DNA of 64,000 nt, from positions 1 through 64,000 of the forward strand of contig NZ_KB907635.1 in assembly GCF_000382145.1 (NCBI RefSeq), read 5' to 3'. The notes beneath the pieces are model-generated. The model did no database searches. It saw only the letters and a list, made by a program, of their open reading frames with translations, and was not told where the DNA came from. A program made the position numbers and the translations under genes. The DNA is from Psychrobacter lutiphocae DSM 21542. GTDB lineage: Bacteria; Pseudomonadota; Gammaproteobacteria; Pseudomonadales; Moraxellaceae. Each line of letters starts with the position of its first letter. Position 1 is the stretch's first letter. Below are positions 7,850 through 18,056 of this stretch, piece after piece.

Positions 7850-10393
7850 TTACCAGCCGATAGGATCTATATCTAATGTTAACTTTAAATATTTCGCTGA
7901 TGGTAATTGTAATACTTGCGGCCACCATCCTCTCAGGACCTGATGTAGCTGTGGACGTTGCTTAGCCAATAATAACAGCTGACTGTGATAACGGTTGTTC
8001 TTCATCTTCATTGGCGCATCGATAGGCCCTAGAATAGCGAGATCATGTGCTGGCAAGATGGCTTGTGCGTCTTTTAACGCTTGAGTGGCTCGCTCCAATG
8101 TCTTGCCCTCGCAGCGAACTAAGGCGGCATGAGTATAAGGAGGAAGTCCAAGCATTTTGCGCTCTTTTAACAATTCAAGAGCAAAGGGATAATAACCATC
8201 ACGTACCAGTTTCTGCAATAAAGGATTTTCAGGTTGTAGGGTTTGTATTAATACTGTGCCAGGCTTGCTACCACGACCAGCACGTCCCGCCACTTGTACA
8301 ATAAGTTGCGCTGTATGTTCAGGTGAGCGAAAATCTGGAGATAAAAACCCCCGATCTGCATTGGGTAAGCACACCAAGGTCACATCAGGAAAGTGATGGC
8401 CTTTGGCAACCATTTGGGTGCCGACCAAGATGGCAGGGTTGCCGCTTTGTATGCGTCGATAAATGTTTTCCCAGCTGTCTTTGCGCCGGGTCGTATCTCT
8501 ATCTATTTGAATGATGGGGTAGGTTCTTTTGCTGGTTTGAGGGTTAGAAAACAGCGCATGCAAGCTTTCGGTTAAGCGTGTGGTTCCCATGCCTACCGCA
8601 TTTAAGTTAACGCTACCACATTCAGGACACGCGGTTGGAATGTCTGCTTGCCAGTCACAATGATGGCATTTTAGATAGCTGGGTTGGCGGCTATTGAGTT
8701 GACTGTGATGCACTGTCATATGTGCTTCACAGCGTACACAGTTGGCCTGCCATCCACAGGAATCACATAATAAAATAGGTGCATAGCCACGACGATTTAA
8801 AAATACCAGCACTTGTTCACCAGCTTCTAATGTACGGCGAATGGCTTGAATGGTGGCATCAGTTAGTCCCGTATTTTGGGTACTGTGCAGATTGGGTAAT
8901 AAAGAAGGCTGCGTTGTGGTGGTATTGGCTTGATTTTGGCTAGAATTTTGGTTGGATCCACTGCTTTGAAGTTGAGTATTTTCAAATTGAGATGCTTGAG
9001 ACTGATTGCCTTGGGGTTGGGCGCTTTGAGATTGGGCGTTTTGAGACTGAGTAGCGCCATCGGTTTGCTTACCCTCAGCATGCTTTATGGGCAAATTGCT
9101 ATAAGCGGTCGGTGTGTCACGAGCATCAACCAGATGCATCTGTGCAACAGTGGCAACGCCAGCGCGCTGGGTTAGATTCAGCTCAGTCAGCTTGCCGTCT
9201 TCTACCAGTTTTAAATGCTCAAGTGACGGGGTTGCTGTACCAAGTATCACAGGAATGCCTGACTGATAGCCACGATACAAGGCCACATCCGCTGCATGAT
9301 AGCGCAACGTATCTTGTTGCTTATAAGACTGATCATGTGACTCATCGACCACAATTAAGCCTAAATTTGCAAAAGGATACAGAACAGAAGATCGGGTTCC
9401 GATAATAATTTGCGCACGCCCTTGTCGGCAATCTTCCCAGCCATGCATCCGCTGGGTATTGTTTAAATTAGAATGTAGCAGCAAAATATGGGCGGCAAAG
9501 CGCTCGGCAAATCGGGCTCTAGTTTGCGGGGTTAGCCCAATTTCAGGTACCAATACCAGCACTTGTTTGCCTGCCTCCAATACCGGCTGCATGGCCTGTA
9601 AATAAACTTCGGTTTTGCCGCTGCCAGTGACGCCATTGAGCAAAAACCCGGTGTATTTTTTGGCATCTAGGCTCTCGGTAATGGCAGTAACGGCCTGCGC
9701 TTGTTGTTCATTGAGTTGCAGTGGCATTTTTGCTAATGAGACTGGCGCAGGGTCAGGTTTACACTCCACATAGCTTTCAATTAAGCCTTTTTGTTGTAGC
9801 CGTTTTAAAAAAGGACGCTGCACGCCTTGTAGCAGCAAGGTATCTTCGCTGGCACCTTTATGACCATGCAATTGTAGCATCGCAAATTGCTGTTTTTGTT
9901 TGTGCGCATTGGCTGGAATATCGGCATCGGTGACCTGTGGCAAAATACGCCAGTGGGTGACCAGTAGGTCTAATGGCTTACCTTGTCGAATTAAGGTTGG
10001 TAGCATCACCGACAGTACATCACCTAAAGGATAGTGGTAATAACGCGCCAGCCAGTGTGCCAGTGCCAGCATTTTCTCATTTAAAATGGGATCTTGATCC
10101 AGTACGGCTTGAATATGCTTGAGCTTGCTGGCTGGTATCTCACTTTGGCTAAGCTCAATATGATCAACAACAATACCGATTAATCTTTGACGACCAAATG
10201 AGACCTGCACTCGGCTACCTATGGCAGGTAAGTTAAGGCTGGCAAGTAAATCTGGTGTTGTGGCGGCTAAATTAGATGACGGAGTGGCCGAGGGTGTTGC
10301 AGCAGTAGTTGTTAATTCAGAGGCGATGGTGCCAGGAGGCAGGTAGTCGAACTCACGATATAAGGGAACTGGTAGGGCAACTCGAACAAGCAT
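7850..10393 (-). CDS. priA: Primosomal replication restart helicase PriA
   Basis: PriA recognises collapsed forks and D-loops and loads DnaB through the primosome. Order: an N-terminal 3'-DNA-binding domain, Walker A GVTGSGKT at 254-261, the DESH box (VVDESHD) at 350-353, and a zinc region with eight cysteines (543, 546, 552, 555, 576, 579, 589, 592) inside helicase lobe two, then the GRAGR helicase motif. At 847 residues it is about 115 longer than usual. Extra sequence lies in the N-terminal domain (about 24-52, Ala/Thr/Ser-rich) and in a Gln/Asn/Ser-rich insert at 441-505 between the helicase lobes, just before the zinc region. All catalytic motifs remain, so it should be active. No strong ribosome site precedes the ATG. 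Confidence 0.95.
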   Translation of the reverse strand: MLVRVALPVPLYREFDYLPPGTIASELTTTAATPSATPSSNLAATTPDLLASLNLPAIGSRVQVSFGRQRLIGIVVDHIELSQSEIPASKLKHIQAVLDQDPILNEKMLALAHWLARYYHYPLGDVLSVMLPTLIRQGKPLDLLVTHWRILPQVTDADIPANAHKQKQQFAMLQLHGHKGASEDTLLLQGVQRPFLKRLQQKGLIESYVECKPDPAPVSLAKMPLQLNEQQAQAVTAITESLDAKKYTGFLLNGVTGSGKTEVYLQAMQPVLEAGKQVLVLVPEIGLTPQTRARFAERFAAHILLLHSNLNNTQRMHGWEDCRQGRAQIIIGTRSSVLYPFANLGLIVVDESHDQSYKQQDTLRYHAADVALYRGYQSGIPVILGTATPSLEHLKLVEDGKLTELNLTQRAGVATVAQMHLVDARDTPTAYSNLPIKHAEGKQTDGATQSQNAQSQSAQPQGNQSQASQFENTQLQSSGSNQNSSQNQANTTTTQPSLLPNLHSTQNTGLTDATIQAIRRTLEAGEQVLVFLNRRGYAPILLCDSCGWQANCVRCEAHMTVHHSQLNSRQPSYLKCHHCDWQADIPTACPECGSVNLNAVGMGTTRLTESLHALFSNPQTSKRTYPIIQIDRDTTRRKDSWENIYRRIQSGNPAILVGTQMVAKGHHFPDVTLVCLPNADRGFLSPDFRSPEHTAQLIVQVAGRAGRGSKPGTVLIQTLQPENPLLQKLVRDGYYPFALELLKERKMLGLPPYTHAALVRCEGKTLERATQALKDAQAILPAHDLAILGPIDAPMKMKNNRYHSQLLLLAKQRPQLHQVLRGWWPQVLQLPSAKYLKLTLDIDPIGW

Positions 10394-10592
10394 TTTGGGT
10401 GGTACTCCCTACGAAAACCATGTATCGAATATATTTATCCAAAATTAAAACAATACAGGTCACTCTCAACTTTCAATAGAGGACTGTTTTAAGATTTAAA
10501 CAGATACTAAAAAAAGTGAGAATGACGCTTGTTTGAATCTTGAGAGTCTAATCGTTCAAATTAGCCTTCAATTAAATCAGTCTTTTAAGAAA

Positions 10593-10988
10593 TTAGTCTT
10601 CAATAAATAAGATAGATTCAATCTCTACCACTCCGCCTTTAGGTAGCGCAGCGACTTGTACAGCTGCACGTGCAGGAAAAGGCTCTTCTAAACGCTCGGC
10701 GAAGATGTCGTTTAATGCCGCAAAGTCATTGAGATCAGTCAAGGACACATTAAACTTGACCACATCGCTAAGCTTACCACCAGCAGCTTCACAAATGGCT
10801 TCGATATTATCCATCACCTTTGCAGCTTGTGCTTTAAAACCCTCTGCCAATTGCATCGTTTCTGGATCAAAACCAAGCTGACCTGAGATATAAACGAGGC
10901 TACCACCAGCAGATGGGATTTTTACTGCTTGTGAGTAAGCGCCAACAGCGGCAGGTGCTTTGTCTGTATGAATGGTTTGACGAGTCAT
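10593..10988 (-). CDS. ridA: RidA enamine/imine deaminase
   Basis: A 131-residue RidA (YjgF/YER057c/UK114) protein. Members form trimers and hydrolyse 2-aminoacrylate and related reactive enamines made by PLP enzymes. The N-terminal APAAVGAYSQAV, the middle YISGQLG and the PFPARAAVQVA segment with the substrate-binding Arg are present, as is the final VEIESI strand. AAAGGA precedes the ATG. It follows spoT on the same strand after 56 bases, the usual spoT-ridA arrangement of relatives, and is probably co-transcribed. Confidence 0.93.
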   Translation of the reverse strand: MTRQTIHTDKAPAAVGAYSQAVKIPSAGGSLVYISGQLGFDPETMQLAEGFKAQAAKVMDNIEAICEAAGGKLSDVVKFNVSLTDLNDFAALNDIFAERLEEPFPARAAVQVAALPKGGVVEIESILFIED

Positions 10989-11044
10989 AATAAATTCCTT
11001 TGTGTAAAATTACATTTGGGTATTGTTATTACATTTAAGTATTG

Positions 11045-13498
11045 TTATAAGCGGTAAAGGCGTCTGATACTACCAAAACCAACATGCGGACGCAGTGCCT
11101 CAATACCCTCTAATACATGGCTACGGCTACGAACAATGACATGAATTATAGTCGAGTCTGAGCGAATATCTACCTTTTCGATACCAATACTCAGTTGTCG
11201 TAGAGTATATAGCACATGCGAGACTTGTTCATCATTTAAGGCTAAGTTAATTTTTAAATAGGCGGTAAAATGAGGACGCTCACTTGGGTGCTTAATGTGT
11301 TTTTCAACCTCTTCTTCACTATACCAATTAAGCTGCACAAGTTCATACGGTTTTTCGGCATATTTATTAATAATAGAATAACAACGATGGCGATGTAGTA
11401 CCAAACCGTGCTTGGTTAAGTGACCGATAATGGGATCTCCAAAGATAGGGCGACAGCAACCAGCAAAGTGTACTTCCACACCGTTGGCATTGGAGAGTAA
11501 TTGGTTGGGGCGATCAAAGCCAGTTTCGTGTGCTTCATGGTGTAGCTTGGTTACATCATCACTAAATAGGCGAGATACCACCAGTTGTGGCAATAGTGCA
11601 CCAGCACTCATGCTTCGATATAGATCTTCTTTACTGCTTGCATTTTGCCATTGTAATAAGTCTTCCCAATCAGAATCAGTGACATCGGCAAGTGATTTAT
11701 CATAAGTTTGTAAGGCTCTGTCTAGTGCCTGTTTACCATGTTGTTGTTGTTCTTCAATAGATAAGTTACTAAACCAACGCTTTAAGGTGCGCTGGGCTTT
11801 ACTAGTAACCACAATCCCTAGCCATTCTGCTTTGGGTTTTGCGTCTTTATCTACTTCGATCTCTACGGTTTGTCCTGCTTGTAAGATAGAGCCAAGCTTT
11901 GCATTCTCATCATTAATTTTGGCACCAGTTGCAATGTTACCAACCTTCGGTCCTACTGCATACGCAAAGTCTAATGCCGTTGCACCTCTTGGCAGTTCAT
12001 AGGCACGACCTTTTGGACTGTAACACACAATTTTACGGCTGTTTAAATAAGCTATAAGATCATCAATTGTTTCTACAATCTCATCATAATCGTCATCCAC
12101 TTGATCTGTGTGTTGATGATCTTCATCTTCATCTTCATGCTTGATGTCAATCAGCTCTTTCATATTGCGCAGTGATGCTTTAATCACAGAACGACTTAGG
12201 TCGGAGGCTTGCTCAGCACCAATCACGCCTAAGCGTGAAGCTGCTTGCATTTTGCGAGTAAGCAAGGTTACCTTGATAGTATCATTATCACGGATATAGG
12301 TAAGCGTCAGCGATTGGTTACCACCTGGCAAGGGATGACGGATATTGTCTTCGATCAAGCTTGCTGGGATTCGATATTTTTTGATTAAGTATTGCGACAG
12401 GGAGTCACAGTCCTCAATGGTATTGGTAACAATTTCAAAGGCATAGTGGCGTAATAAGTCCTCCATTTCTCCTCGGTTACGGAAAAATTGGCGATACATA
12501 ACAACCTGATTATCAATTACACGCACATGACCTGTAATTGCATGCTTATAGAGGACATAGTTAAGATATTGCTCAATAGACTCTTTTTGATATTTACGTC
12601 CTAGCCCATGTTGTAGCAGCTTATCAGCCATTTTGGTGTACATGACAGGATCTAGGTTACGATAACATAAGATTTCGATATAATCTGCAATGTCATTAAG
12701 CCCCATCAAACGTGCAAATGGCACATAAAACTGTAAAGTCTCGGTAGCCGTAGAACGTTGTTTTTCAGGGCGAACAGCACCCAAAGTTGACATATTGTGT
12801 AAGCGATCAGCCAGCTTAATAATCAATACACGAGGATCATCCAAGGTGGCGGTCATAATCTTATGGAAAGTAGCCGCTTTGTTTTGCTGTTTATTATGAC
12901 TGGAAGACTTTAGTTTGGTTACGCCATCGACCAAACGGGCAACATTAGCACCATAGCGCTCACGGATCTCTTCAGAGGTGACCTCTGTATCTTCTACTGT
13001 ATCATGCAAGATGGCAGCTATGATGGTGTCTCGATCTAGTCTAAAACCAGCCAAAATCTCTGCCACCGCAATAGGATGGGTAATATAAGGCTCACCAGAT
13101 TTGCGCCTGTCTTTAATATGTGCTTTATCACCAAAGGCGCAAGCATCAAGCACATCTTGCTTTTCAGTATCGTTCAGGTAAGCGACCGCACGCATCAAAT
13201 TGCGCTGTGCTTCATCGACTAAATGGTGACTAAGTTTTGGTAGATGTTGCAAGTAACGACTTTGTTGGTGATATAGGTCATCTTCAGTTGAGTCAGGTAA
13301 AGCAACATCTGAGCTAATGGAGGTATCTATTACGTTGTCATCACGGGCAATATTATTAATGACGTTGCCATCAATATCAGTATTTAAATCAATTTTAGTA
13401 TTTAAACTATTTAACATATCTGTTTTAGAGTCTGATGAATCTGATGAGTGAGTGCTAGCCTGAGTGATGGGCATGGAGCGTGTATTAGGGACTGTCAT
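11045..13498 (-). CDS. spoT: SpoT-type (p)ppGpp hydrolase with degenerate synthetase domain
   Basis: A long RelA/SpoT homologue of 817 residues. The HD hydrolase domain looks intact: RRKSGEPYITHP with His141, LHDTVEDT with His165-Asp166 and Glu169-Asp170, and KLADRLHNM with Asp231 and Asn235. The region where a synthetase domain should sit (about 290-430) lacks the GRxKHLYSI motif, the FRVIV strand is altered, and GYQSLH has become GGNQSL. I therefore expect hydrolysis of (p)ppGpp but little or no synthesis, as reported for Acinetobacter SpoT. TGS (from about 488) and C-terminal ACT domains follow. An acidic insert (EDEDEDHQ, 455-472) precedes TGS. The first ~90 residues are a low-complexity extension. 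AAGGATG precedes the ATG. Downstream of gmk-rpoZ and upstream of ridA. Confidence 0.92.
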   Translation of the reverse strand: MTVPNTRSMPITQASTHSSDSSDSKTDMLNSLNTKIDLNTDIDGNVINNIARDDNVIDTSISSDVALPDSTEDDLYHQQSRYLQHLPKLSHHLVDEAQRNLMRAVAYLNDTEKQDVLDACAFGDKAHIKDRRKSGEPYITHPIAVAEILAGFRLDRDTIIAAILHDTVEDTEVTSEEIRERYGANVARLVDGVTKLKSSSHNKQQNKAATFHKIMTATLDDPRVLIIKLADRLHNMSTLGAVRPEKQRSTATETLQFYVPFARLMGLNDIADYIEILCYRNLDPVMYTKMADKLLQHGLGRKYQKESIEQYLNYVLYKHAITGHVRVIDNQVVMYRQFFRNRGEMEDLLRHYAFEIVTNTIEDCDSLSQYLIKKYRIPASLIEDNIRHPLPGGNQSLTLTYIRDNDTIKVTLLTRKMQAASRLGVIGAEQASDLSRSVIKASLRNMKELIDIKHEDEDEDHQHTDQVDDDYDEIVETIDDLIAYLNSRKIVCYSPKGRAYELPRGATALDFAYAVGPKVGNIATGAKINDENAKLGSILQAGQTVEIEVDKDAKPKAEWLGIVVTSKAQRTLKRWFSNLSIEEQQQHGKQALDRALQTYDKSLADVTDSDWEDLLQWQNASSKEDLYRSMSAGALLPQLVVSRLFSDDVTKLHHEAHETGFDRPNQLLSNANGVEVHFAGCCRPIFGDPIIGHLTKHGLVLHRHRCYSIINKYAEKPYELVQLNWYSEEEVEKHIKHPSERPHFTAYLKINLALNDEQVSHVLYTLRQLSIGIEKVDIRSDSTIIHVIVRSRSHVLEGIEALRPHVGFGSIRRLYRL

Positions 13499-13930
13499 GT
13501 TTAATCATCCTTCAGCTAGGCAACAGTTATAGTCATATAAGTAATAAATATACAAGAGTGACTATGGTTCTATTTCTATATGGTTCTATTTCTTAATATA
13601 GTCTATTAGCCTTATTAGGCTAACAACTTATAGCTTAACAATATTTAATCCATTAAAAAATATCTAATCAATTTAAAAAAACAATATTATTTAAAAATGT
13701 CATTTACAACAGAAAAAATAGTTAAAGCTATTATATTATATGGGGATATTTACCTTTAAAAAAAAGATCTATACAGCCCCTAGGCTATAAAAAAACCACG
13801 ACAGGCTAAAAGCATATCGTGGTTTTGCTGCAGATAGCACTCAATGAATAATTAGTCATTTGTGCTGCAGCTAGAATATAGCTATTAAATGAGCATATTA
13901 GCTCTAAATCTAATAAGCATGGTGCTTAAA
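13499..13930. other. Gap between rpoZ and spoT
   Basis: 432 bp. Apart from the rpoZ terminator at 13791-13826, it holds only very AT-rich DNA (about 13560-13770) that probably contains the spoT promoter; I cannot pick one pair of promoter boxes with confidence. Confidence 0.4.
13791..13826 (-). terminator. Rho-independent terminator of rpoZ
   Basis: AAAAACCACGA and TCGTGGTTTT form the stem around a 15-nt loop, and the minus-strand transcript continues into a T-run. It separates gmk-rpoZ from spoT. Confidence 0.85.
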
Positions 13931-14191
13931 TTAGAATCCTTGACCACTGCTTAAAACCAAGTCTAATGAGTTGGTCGCAAAGTGATGGTCTGGCTGGTCT
14001 AGAATATCTTTGGTAACTAGGCCAGAGGCAATTTCACGTAACGCTAATACAGTGGGTTTGTCATTGTCCACATCAACCAATGGCTCAGCGATGCCCTTGG
14101 CTAGCTGTTGGGCGCGCTTGCTGGCAACCAATACCAGCTCAAAGCGATTATCTACTGCATGTAAGCAGTCTTCTACGGTTACACGTGCCAT
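13931..14191 (-). CDS. rpoZ: RNA polymerase omega subunit
   Basis: An 86-residue omega subunit, beginning MARVTVEDC with the conserved [16 protein letters not shown] helix that clamps the beta' C-terminus, and VTKDIL near the end. In E. coli omega also forms a ppGpp site with beta'. AGAGGACG lies just before the ATG. It sits about 100 bases after gmk and before spoT, the classic arrangement. Confidence 0.95.
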   Translation of the reverse strand: MARVTVEDCLHAVDNRFELVLVASKRAQQLAKGIAEPLVDVDNDKPTVLALREIASGLVTKDILDQPDHHFATNSLDLVLSSGQGF

Positions 14192-14292
14192 AACGTCCTC
14201 TTGTTTATCACAGCTTGGTGATAGGTGTTCATATGAATGTTAATCGTCCATTATATCAAATTTTAGTTAATAAGTGGTGGACTTTTATAAAA

Positions 14293-14907
14293 TTAATCTT
14301 TAATCAGGTCAGCAATGGTCTCGCTGTAACGGGATTGTTGGCGCTCAGTAGTTTGACGCTTGGCGACAATAATGGCTTTTAATTCGCTTAAAGCGGCTTC
14401 AAACTGATCATTAATGACTACATAATCAAAGTGTACATACTGTTTCATTTCAGTGACAGCACCAGCCAAGCGCTTTTCAATAACCTCTTGCGAGTCTTGT
14501 CCACGTGAAGATAGGCGTTGACGTAAGGTGGCTTTGCTTGGAGGTAGAATAAAAATCATGGTCACATCATCATACTGTTCTTTAACTTGTAAAGCGCCTT
14601 GCCAGTCAATTTCTAAGATCACATCAATACCTGAGTTTAGTTGCTGATTGACACTTTGTTTTGAGGTGCCGTAGTAGTTATCAAATACTTGTGCATGCTC
14701 TAAAAACTCACCAGATGCAATGCCTTCGATAAATTTAGACCTTTTGGTAAAGTGATAGTGTTGACCATCAATTTCACCAGGACGTGGCTCACGGGTAGTA
14801 TGCGAGATGCTTACTGCCAAGTCGTTGGTGGTAGCGATGAGTTGCTTCACCAGTGAAGTTTTGCCAGTACCTGAGGCAGCAGTAACAATAAAAAGTGAAC
14901 CTTTCAT
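14293..14907 (-). CDS. gmk: Guanylate kinase
   Basis: Phosphorylates GMP to GDP with ATP. At 204 residues it has the usual length. The P-loop is [10 protein letters not shown] near residue 9, the GMP-binding region holds [19 protein letters not shown], and the LEIDWQGA Walker-B-like strand and RLSSRGQDS lid follow. It heads the gmk-rpoZ group. Confidence 0.96.
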   Translation of the reverse strand: MKGSLFIVTAASGTGKTSLVKQLIATTNDLAVSISHTTREPRPGEIDGQHYHFTKRSKFIEGIASGEFLEHAQVFDNYYGTSKQSVNQQLNSGIDVILEIDWQGALQVKEQYDDVTMIFILPPSKATLRQRLSSRGQDSQEVIEKRLAGAVTEMKQYVHFDYVVINDQFEAALSELKAIIVAKRQTTERQQSRYSETIADLIKD

Positions 14908-15116
14908 AAATAACGTCTCTTAGTAATAATAAACATAAGTAGTAATAAAGATAAAGAGTAATAAAATAAAAAAGAATGTGAAAAATAAGTGATTATTGTT
15001 GCAAAATAGCAGTGGTTTTTCCTGCTATTTTAGCGGATATGTTATAGTAGTCGCACAACCAAATGGTGCCATTAGCCATATTTTAATTCCCTGATTATCT
15101 ATTGTGAAGAACTGTT

Positions 15117-16067
15117 ATGCAAATTTATCTTGCCAATCCGCGTGGATTTTGTGCGGGTGTTGACCGTGCCATTGCTATTGTTAATGAAGCTTTATTGCGT
15201 TTTGAACCGCCTATTTATGTGCGTCATGAAGTGGTGCACAATAAGTTTGTGGTTTCAGATCTAGCCAATAGAGGGGCAGTATTTGTGGAGGAGCTCGATG
15301 AAGTTCCTGATGGTTCAATTGTGATATTTTCTGCGCATGGAGTATCCAAAGCAGTAGAAGATGAGGCAGATCGCCGCGACTTAACCGTATTTGATGCGAC
15401 CTGCCCACTAGTAACCAAGGTGCATATCGAAGTATCCAAGTTTGCTCGTGAAAATATGGACGCAGTATTAATTGGTCACCAAGGTCATCCAGAAGTGGAG
15501 GGTACCATGGGACGCTTTAGTAAGCAGTATGGCGGTGAAATTCATCTGGTAGAAAATGAAGCCGATGTGGCAAGACTTGAGGTCAATGATCCAGACCGCT
15601 TAGCCTTTGTGACCCAAACAACCTTGTCTATGGATGATACCGCTGTGGTCATTGATGCCTTGCGTCAGCGTTTTCCAAACATTCAAGGGCCACGCAAAGA
15701 CGATATTTGCTATGCTACCCAAAACCGTCAAGATGCAGTAAAAGATTTGGCAGAGCGTTGTGAAGTAGTGCTGGTCGTGGGCTCACCCAACTCGTCAAAC
15801 TCGAACCGTCTGCGTGAACTCGCAGAACGTATGAACTGCCGTGCTTATCTAATTGACAATGCTGGTGAGATGCAACAAGATTGGTTTGAAGGTGTAGAGG
15901 CAGTCGGGGTGACTGCGGGAGCATCAGCACCAGAGATCCTAATTCAAGAAGTGCTTGAACAGCTTCAAGAATGGGGTGGTGCTATGCCAGATGAGCTAAA
16001 AGGTATCGAAGAAAATGTTACCTTTAGCTTGCCAAAAGAGTTGCGTATTCCAGTCAAGCAAGTGTAG
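15117..16067 (+). CDS. ispH: 4-hydroxy-3-methylbut-2-enyl diphosphate reductase
   Basis: The last step of the MEP isoprenoid pathway: reduces HMBPP to IPP and DMAPP using a [4Fe-4S] cluster. The three cluster cysteines are Cys12 (GFCAGVD), Cys96 (DATCPLV) and Cys198 (DICYAT). Its length of 316 is normal. The pathway neighbour dxr is in the same window at 61 kb and uppS at 59 kb, but this gene is monocistronic and divergent from gmk. A TATAGT-like -10 (about 15042) lies upstream. Confidence 0.96.
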   Translation: MQIYLANPRGFCAGVDRAIAIVNEALLRFEPPIYVRHEVVHNKFVVSDLANRGAVFVEELDEVPDGSIVIFSAHGVSKAVEDEADRRDLTVFDATCPLVTKVHIEVSKFARENMDAVLIGHQGHPEVEGTMGRFSKQYGGEIHLVENEADVARLEVNDPDRLAFVTQTTLSMDDTAVVIDALRQRFPNIQGPRKDDICYATQNRQDAVKDLAERCEVVLVVGSPNSSNSNRLRELAERMNCRAYLIDNAGEMQQDWFEGVEAVGVTAGASAPEILIQEVLEQLQEWGGAMPDELKGIEENVTFSLPKELRIPVKQV

Positions 16068-16143
16068 TTGTGATGGATAAGCTTTGTATTCTTAGCCATA
16101 CAAAGCGTTTTAAGCTACAACAGTGTTCTAAGCTATAACTGTA

Positions 16144-16262
16144 CCTCAATCTTAACTCTTGCCGTAGGCTGTGGCGTTAGCCCAATATCCATAATAATAA
16201 GCTATATTTTTCTGGGCTAAAAGTAGCAGTTTACATTGAGCTCTAATACGTTGAGAGTGGGG
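16144..16262. mobile_element. 119-bp palindromic MITE-like repeat
   Basis: Starts CCTCAATCTTAACT and ends GTTGAGAGTGGGG, with inner arms GTAGGCTGTGGC..TTAGCCCA and TGGGCTAAAAG. It is the same family and length as 19794-19912 but more diverged, and has no target duplication left. Confidence 0.75.
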
Positions 16263-16367
16263 TGGTCTTATTTTAAGTTATGACAGTTTTAGATTAACTG
16301 TTTTAGCTGGTTATGGCTGGGACATAGAACTAGGATTTGGCGCATAGAGTGTATAGAGTGTATAGAG

Positions 16368-17186
16368 CTATTTACAGATATGTATTGGCTTAGTATTTAA
16401 TAATGCCAACACTTCATCATGGTCAGGCTGGCTATCAAAGCGTAGCCATTGTTGATTAATTAACAGCTCAATAGGAGTATAGTCTGTTTTATAGCGCATC
16501 TTTTTGACACTGGGAATCCAGTAACCCAAGTAGGCATAAGATAGGCCCAACATTTTGGCAGTCTCTATTTGTTGTAAGATACAAAACACGCCAAGGCTAC
16601 GTGAGTGATAACTAGGTTCTGGATCAAAAAAAGTATAGACACTCGATAACCCATCACTGAGCTTATCGGTGACAGCCACCGCCACAAGCTTTTTGCTAGG
16701 CTCGCGAAACTCAATAAATACAGTATCTGCGGGACTATCAATCAAAAACTGCTCAAAGGTATGTAGGCTTGGAGGATACATATCGCCATCGGCATGACGA
16801 ATACAAATATATTTTTGGTACAAGGCATAATGCTCTTGGGTAGCTTGATTGGCACTTATAATGCTCATTGTTAGTTGAGTATTGCGCTTGAGTACACGCC
16901 GATAGCGTCGAGAGGGCACAAAATCATTGACCACCACTCGACTAGAGATGCACTGTCGGCACTGCTGGCAGTGTGGACGGTAAATGGCTTTACCACTACG
17001 ACGAAAACCTTGATGGCTGAGATGGGTATAAAGATTAGACTCTATTTGTACGCTTTCTGGAAGTAGCATAAAAGTTAGCTGTGATGCTCTATCGGGAAGA
17101 TAGCTACATAGGCTAGGTGGTGATAAGTAAAAAGCGTGTTGCTGATGTGACTCTGTGTTTTGAGCCTCATCGATAGACTGTTGCAT
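16368..17186 (-). CDS. bpt: Aspartate/glutamate leucyltransferase (N-degron pathway)
   Basis: Bpt attaches Leu from Leu-tRNA to N-terminal Asp or Glu of proteins, making them ClpS/ClpAP substrates. The Cys-rich N-terminal zinc-like motif YRPHCQQCRQCISSRV (near 70-85), the SLGVFCILQQIETAKMLGLSYAYLGYW segment and the final IELLINQQWLRF strand are typical of the family. 272 residues. Its ATG directly follows the aat TAA with no spacer, so the two are translated as one operon that covers N-terminal Lys/Arg and Asp/Glu residues. Confidence 0.92.
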   Translation of the reverse strand: MQQSIDEAQNTESHQQHAFYLSPPSLCSYLPDRASQLTFMLLPESVQIESNLYTHLSHQGFRRSGKAIYRPHCQQCRQCISSRVVVNDFVPSRRYRRVLKRNTQLTMSIISANQATQEHYALYQKYICIRHADGDMYPPSLHTFEQFLIDSPADTVFIEFREPSKKLVAVAVTDKLSDGLSSVYTFFDPEPSYHSRSLGVFCILQQIETAKMLGLSYAYLGYWIPSVKKMRYKTDYTPIELLINQQWLRFDSQPDHDEVLALLNTKPIHICK

Positions 17187-18056
17187 TTAAGATTCTCTAT
17201 CAGTGGTTGAAGTGGTGGTCGTTACCCCTAAGCTGTGCCAGTATTGAGTGCTTAACGGTAAGCAGCTTACAGGAAATTTGTAAGTGCTAAAGGTGTGCCA
17301 GTCAAGACTGCTATTCTGTATCAATCTCTTTAGATGCGTTAAAAACTCTGAGCGTGGCATGATGCTTGCTCCTAAGCTTTGCAAATGTGGGTTGGGCAGT
17401 TGACAGTCAATGAGAGCAACTTGGCTGTGTTGGCAAAATTCATTGAGCGCCCAAAAGGCTATTTTTGAGGCATTGCTTTGATGATGGAACATAGATTCAC
17501 CAAAGTACAGTTGTCCAGTTTTTAAGCCGTAGAGACCGCCAATTAAGATTGAGTTATCCCATACTTCGATGCTGTGCGCAAACCCAAGCTGATGCAACTG
17601 GGTGTAAGCTTCTATCATCTCATCATGAATCCAAGTGTCATCAGCATAGCTGCGCGGTAGACTACACGCATGAATAACCTCTTCAAAGGCACGGTTAACC
17701 GTCCAATGCCATGTGGATTTTTTGGCTTGGCGTTTGAGAGATTTGCTCGGCTTAAAGGTAGTAGGATCTAGGACACAGCGTGGCTCTGGGCACCACCAAG
17801 CAATGGGCTCATCTTCGTTAAACCAAGGAAATAACCCTTGTGAGTAGGCGTCAAGCAGGGTCTGCGGTGCCAAATCTCCACCAATGGCAATAAGGCCATG
17901 ACCTTCAGGATCGGTAATGCCTGGCTCTGGAAAGAGGTAGTTGCTGGTAAAGGGGGTAGGCATGTCTGTTTGATGATCGGCATCGGTTGCGGCGTGTTGC
18001 TGCGGTTGATCCTGATCAAAGCGAGTTTGCTGATTTGTTGGCACGTAGGTATCCAT
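17187..18056 (-). CDS. aat: Leucyl/phenylalanyl-tRNA-protein transferase
   Basis: Aat adds Leu or Phe to N-terminal Lys or Arg, creating degrons for ClpS/ClpAP. The family motifs GLIAIGGDLAPQTLLDAYSQG, FPWF, WWCPEPRCVL and the Ser/Gly-rich IGGLYGLKTGQLYFGESMF are present. I use the ATG at 18056, giving 289 residues; an in-frame TTG at 18077 would add seven residues but has no better ribosome site. About 35 residues before the conserved domain are variable. It heads the aat-bpt operon. Confidence 0.93.
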   Translation of the reverse strand: MDTYVPTNQQTRFDQDQPQQHAATDADHQTDMPTPFTSNYLFPEPGITDPEGHGLIAIGGDLAPQTLLDAYSQGLFPWFNEDEPIAWWCPEPRCVLDPTTFKPSKSLKRQAKKSTWHWTVNRAFEEVIHACSLPRSYADDTWIHDEMIEAYTQLHQLGFAHSIEVWDNSILIGGLYGLKTGQLYFGESMFHHQSNASKIAFWALNEFCQHSQVALIDCQLPNPHLQSLGASIMPRSEFLTHLKRLIQNSSLDWHTFSTYKFPVSCLPLSTQYWHSLGVTTTTSTTDRES

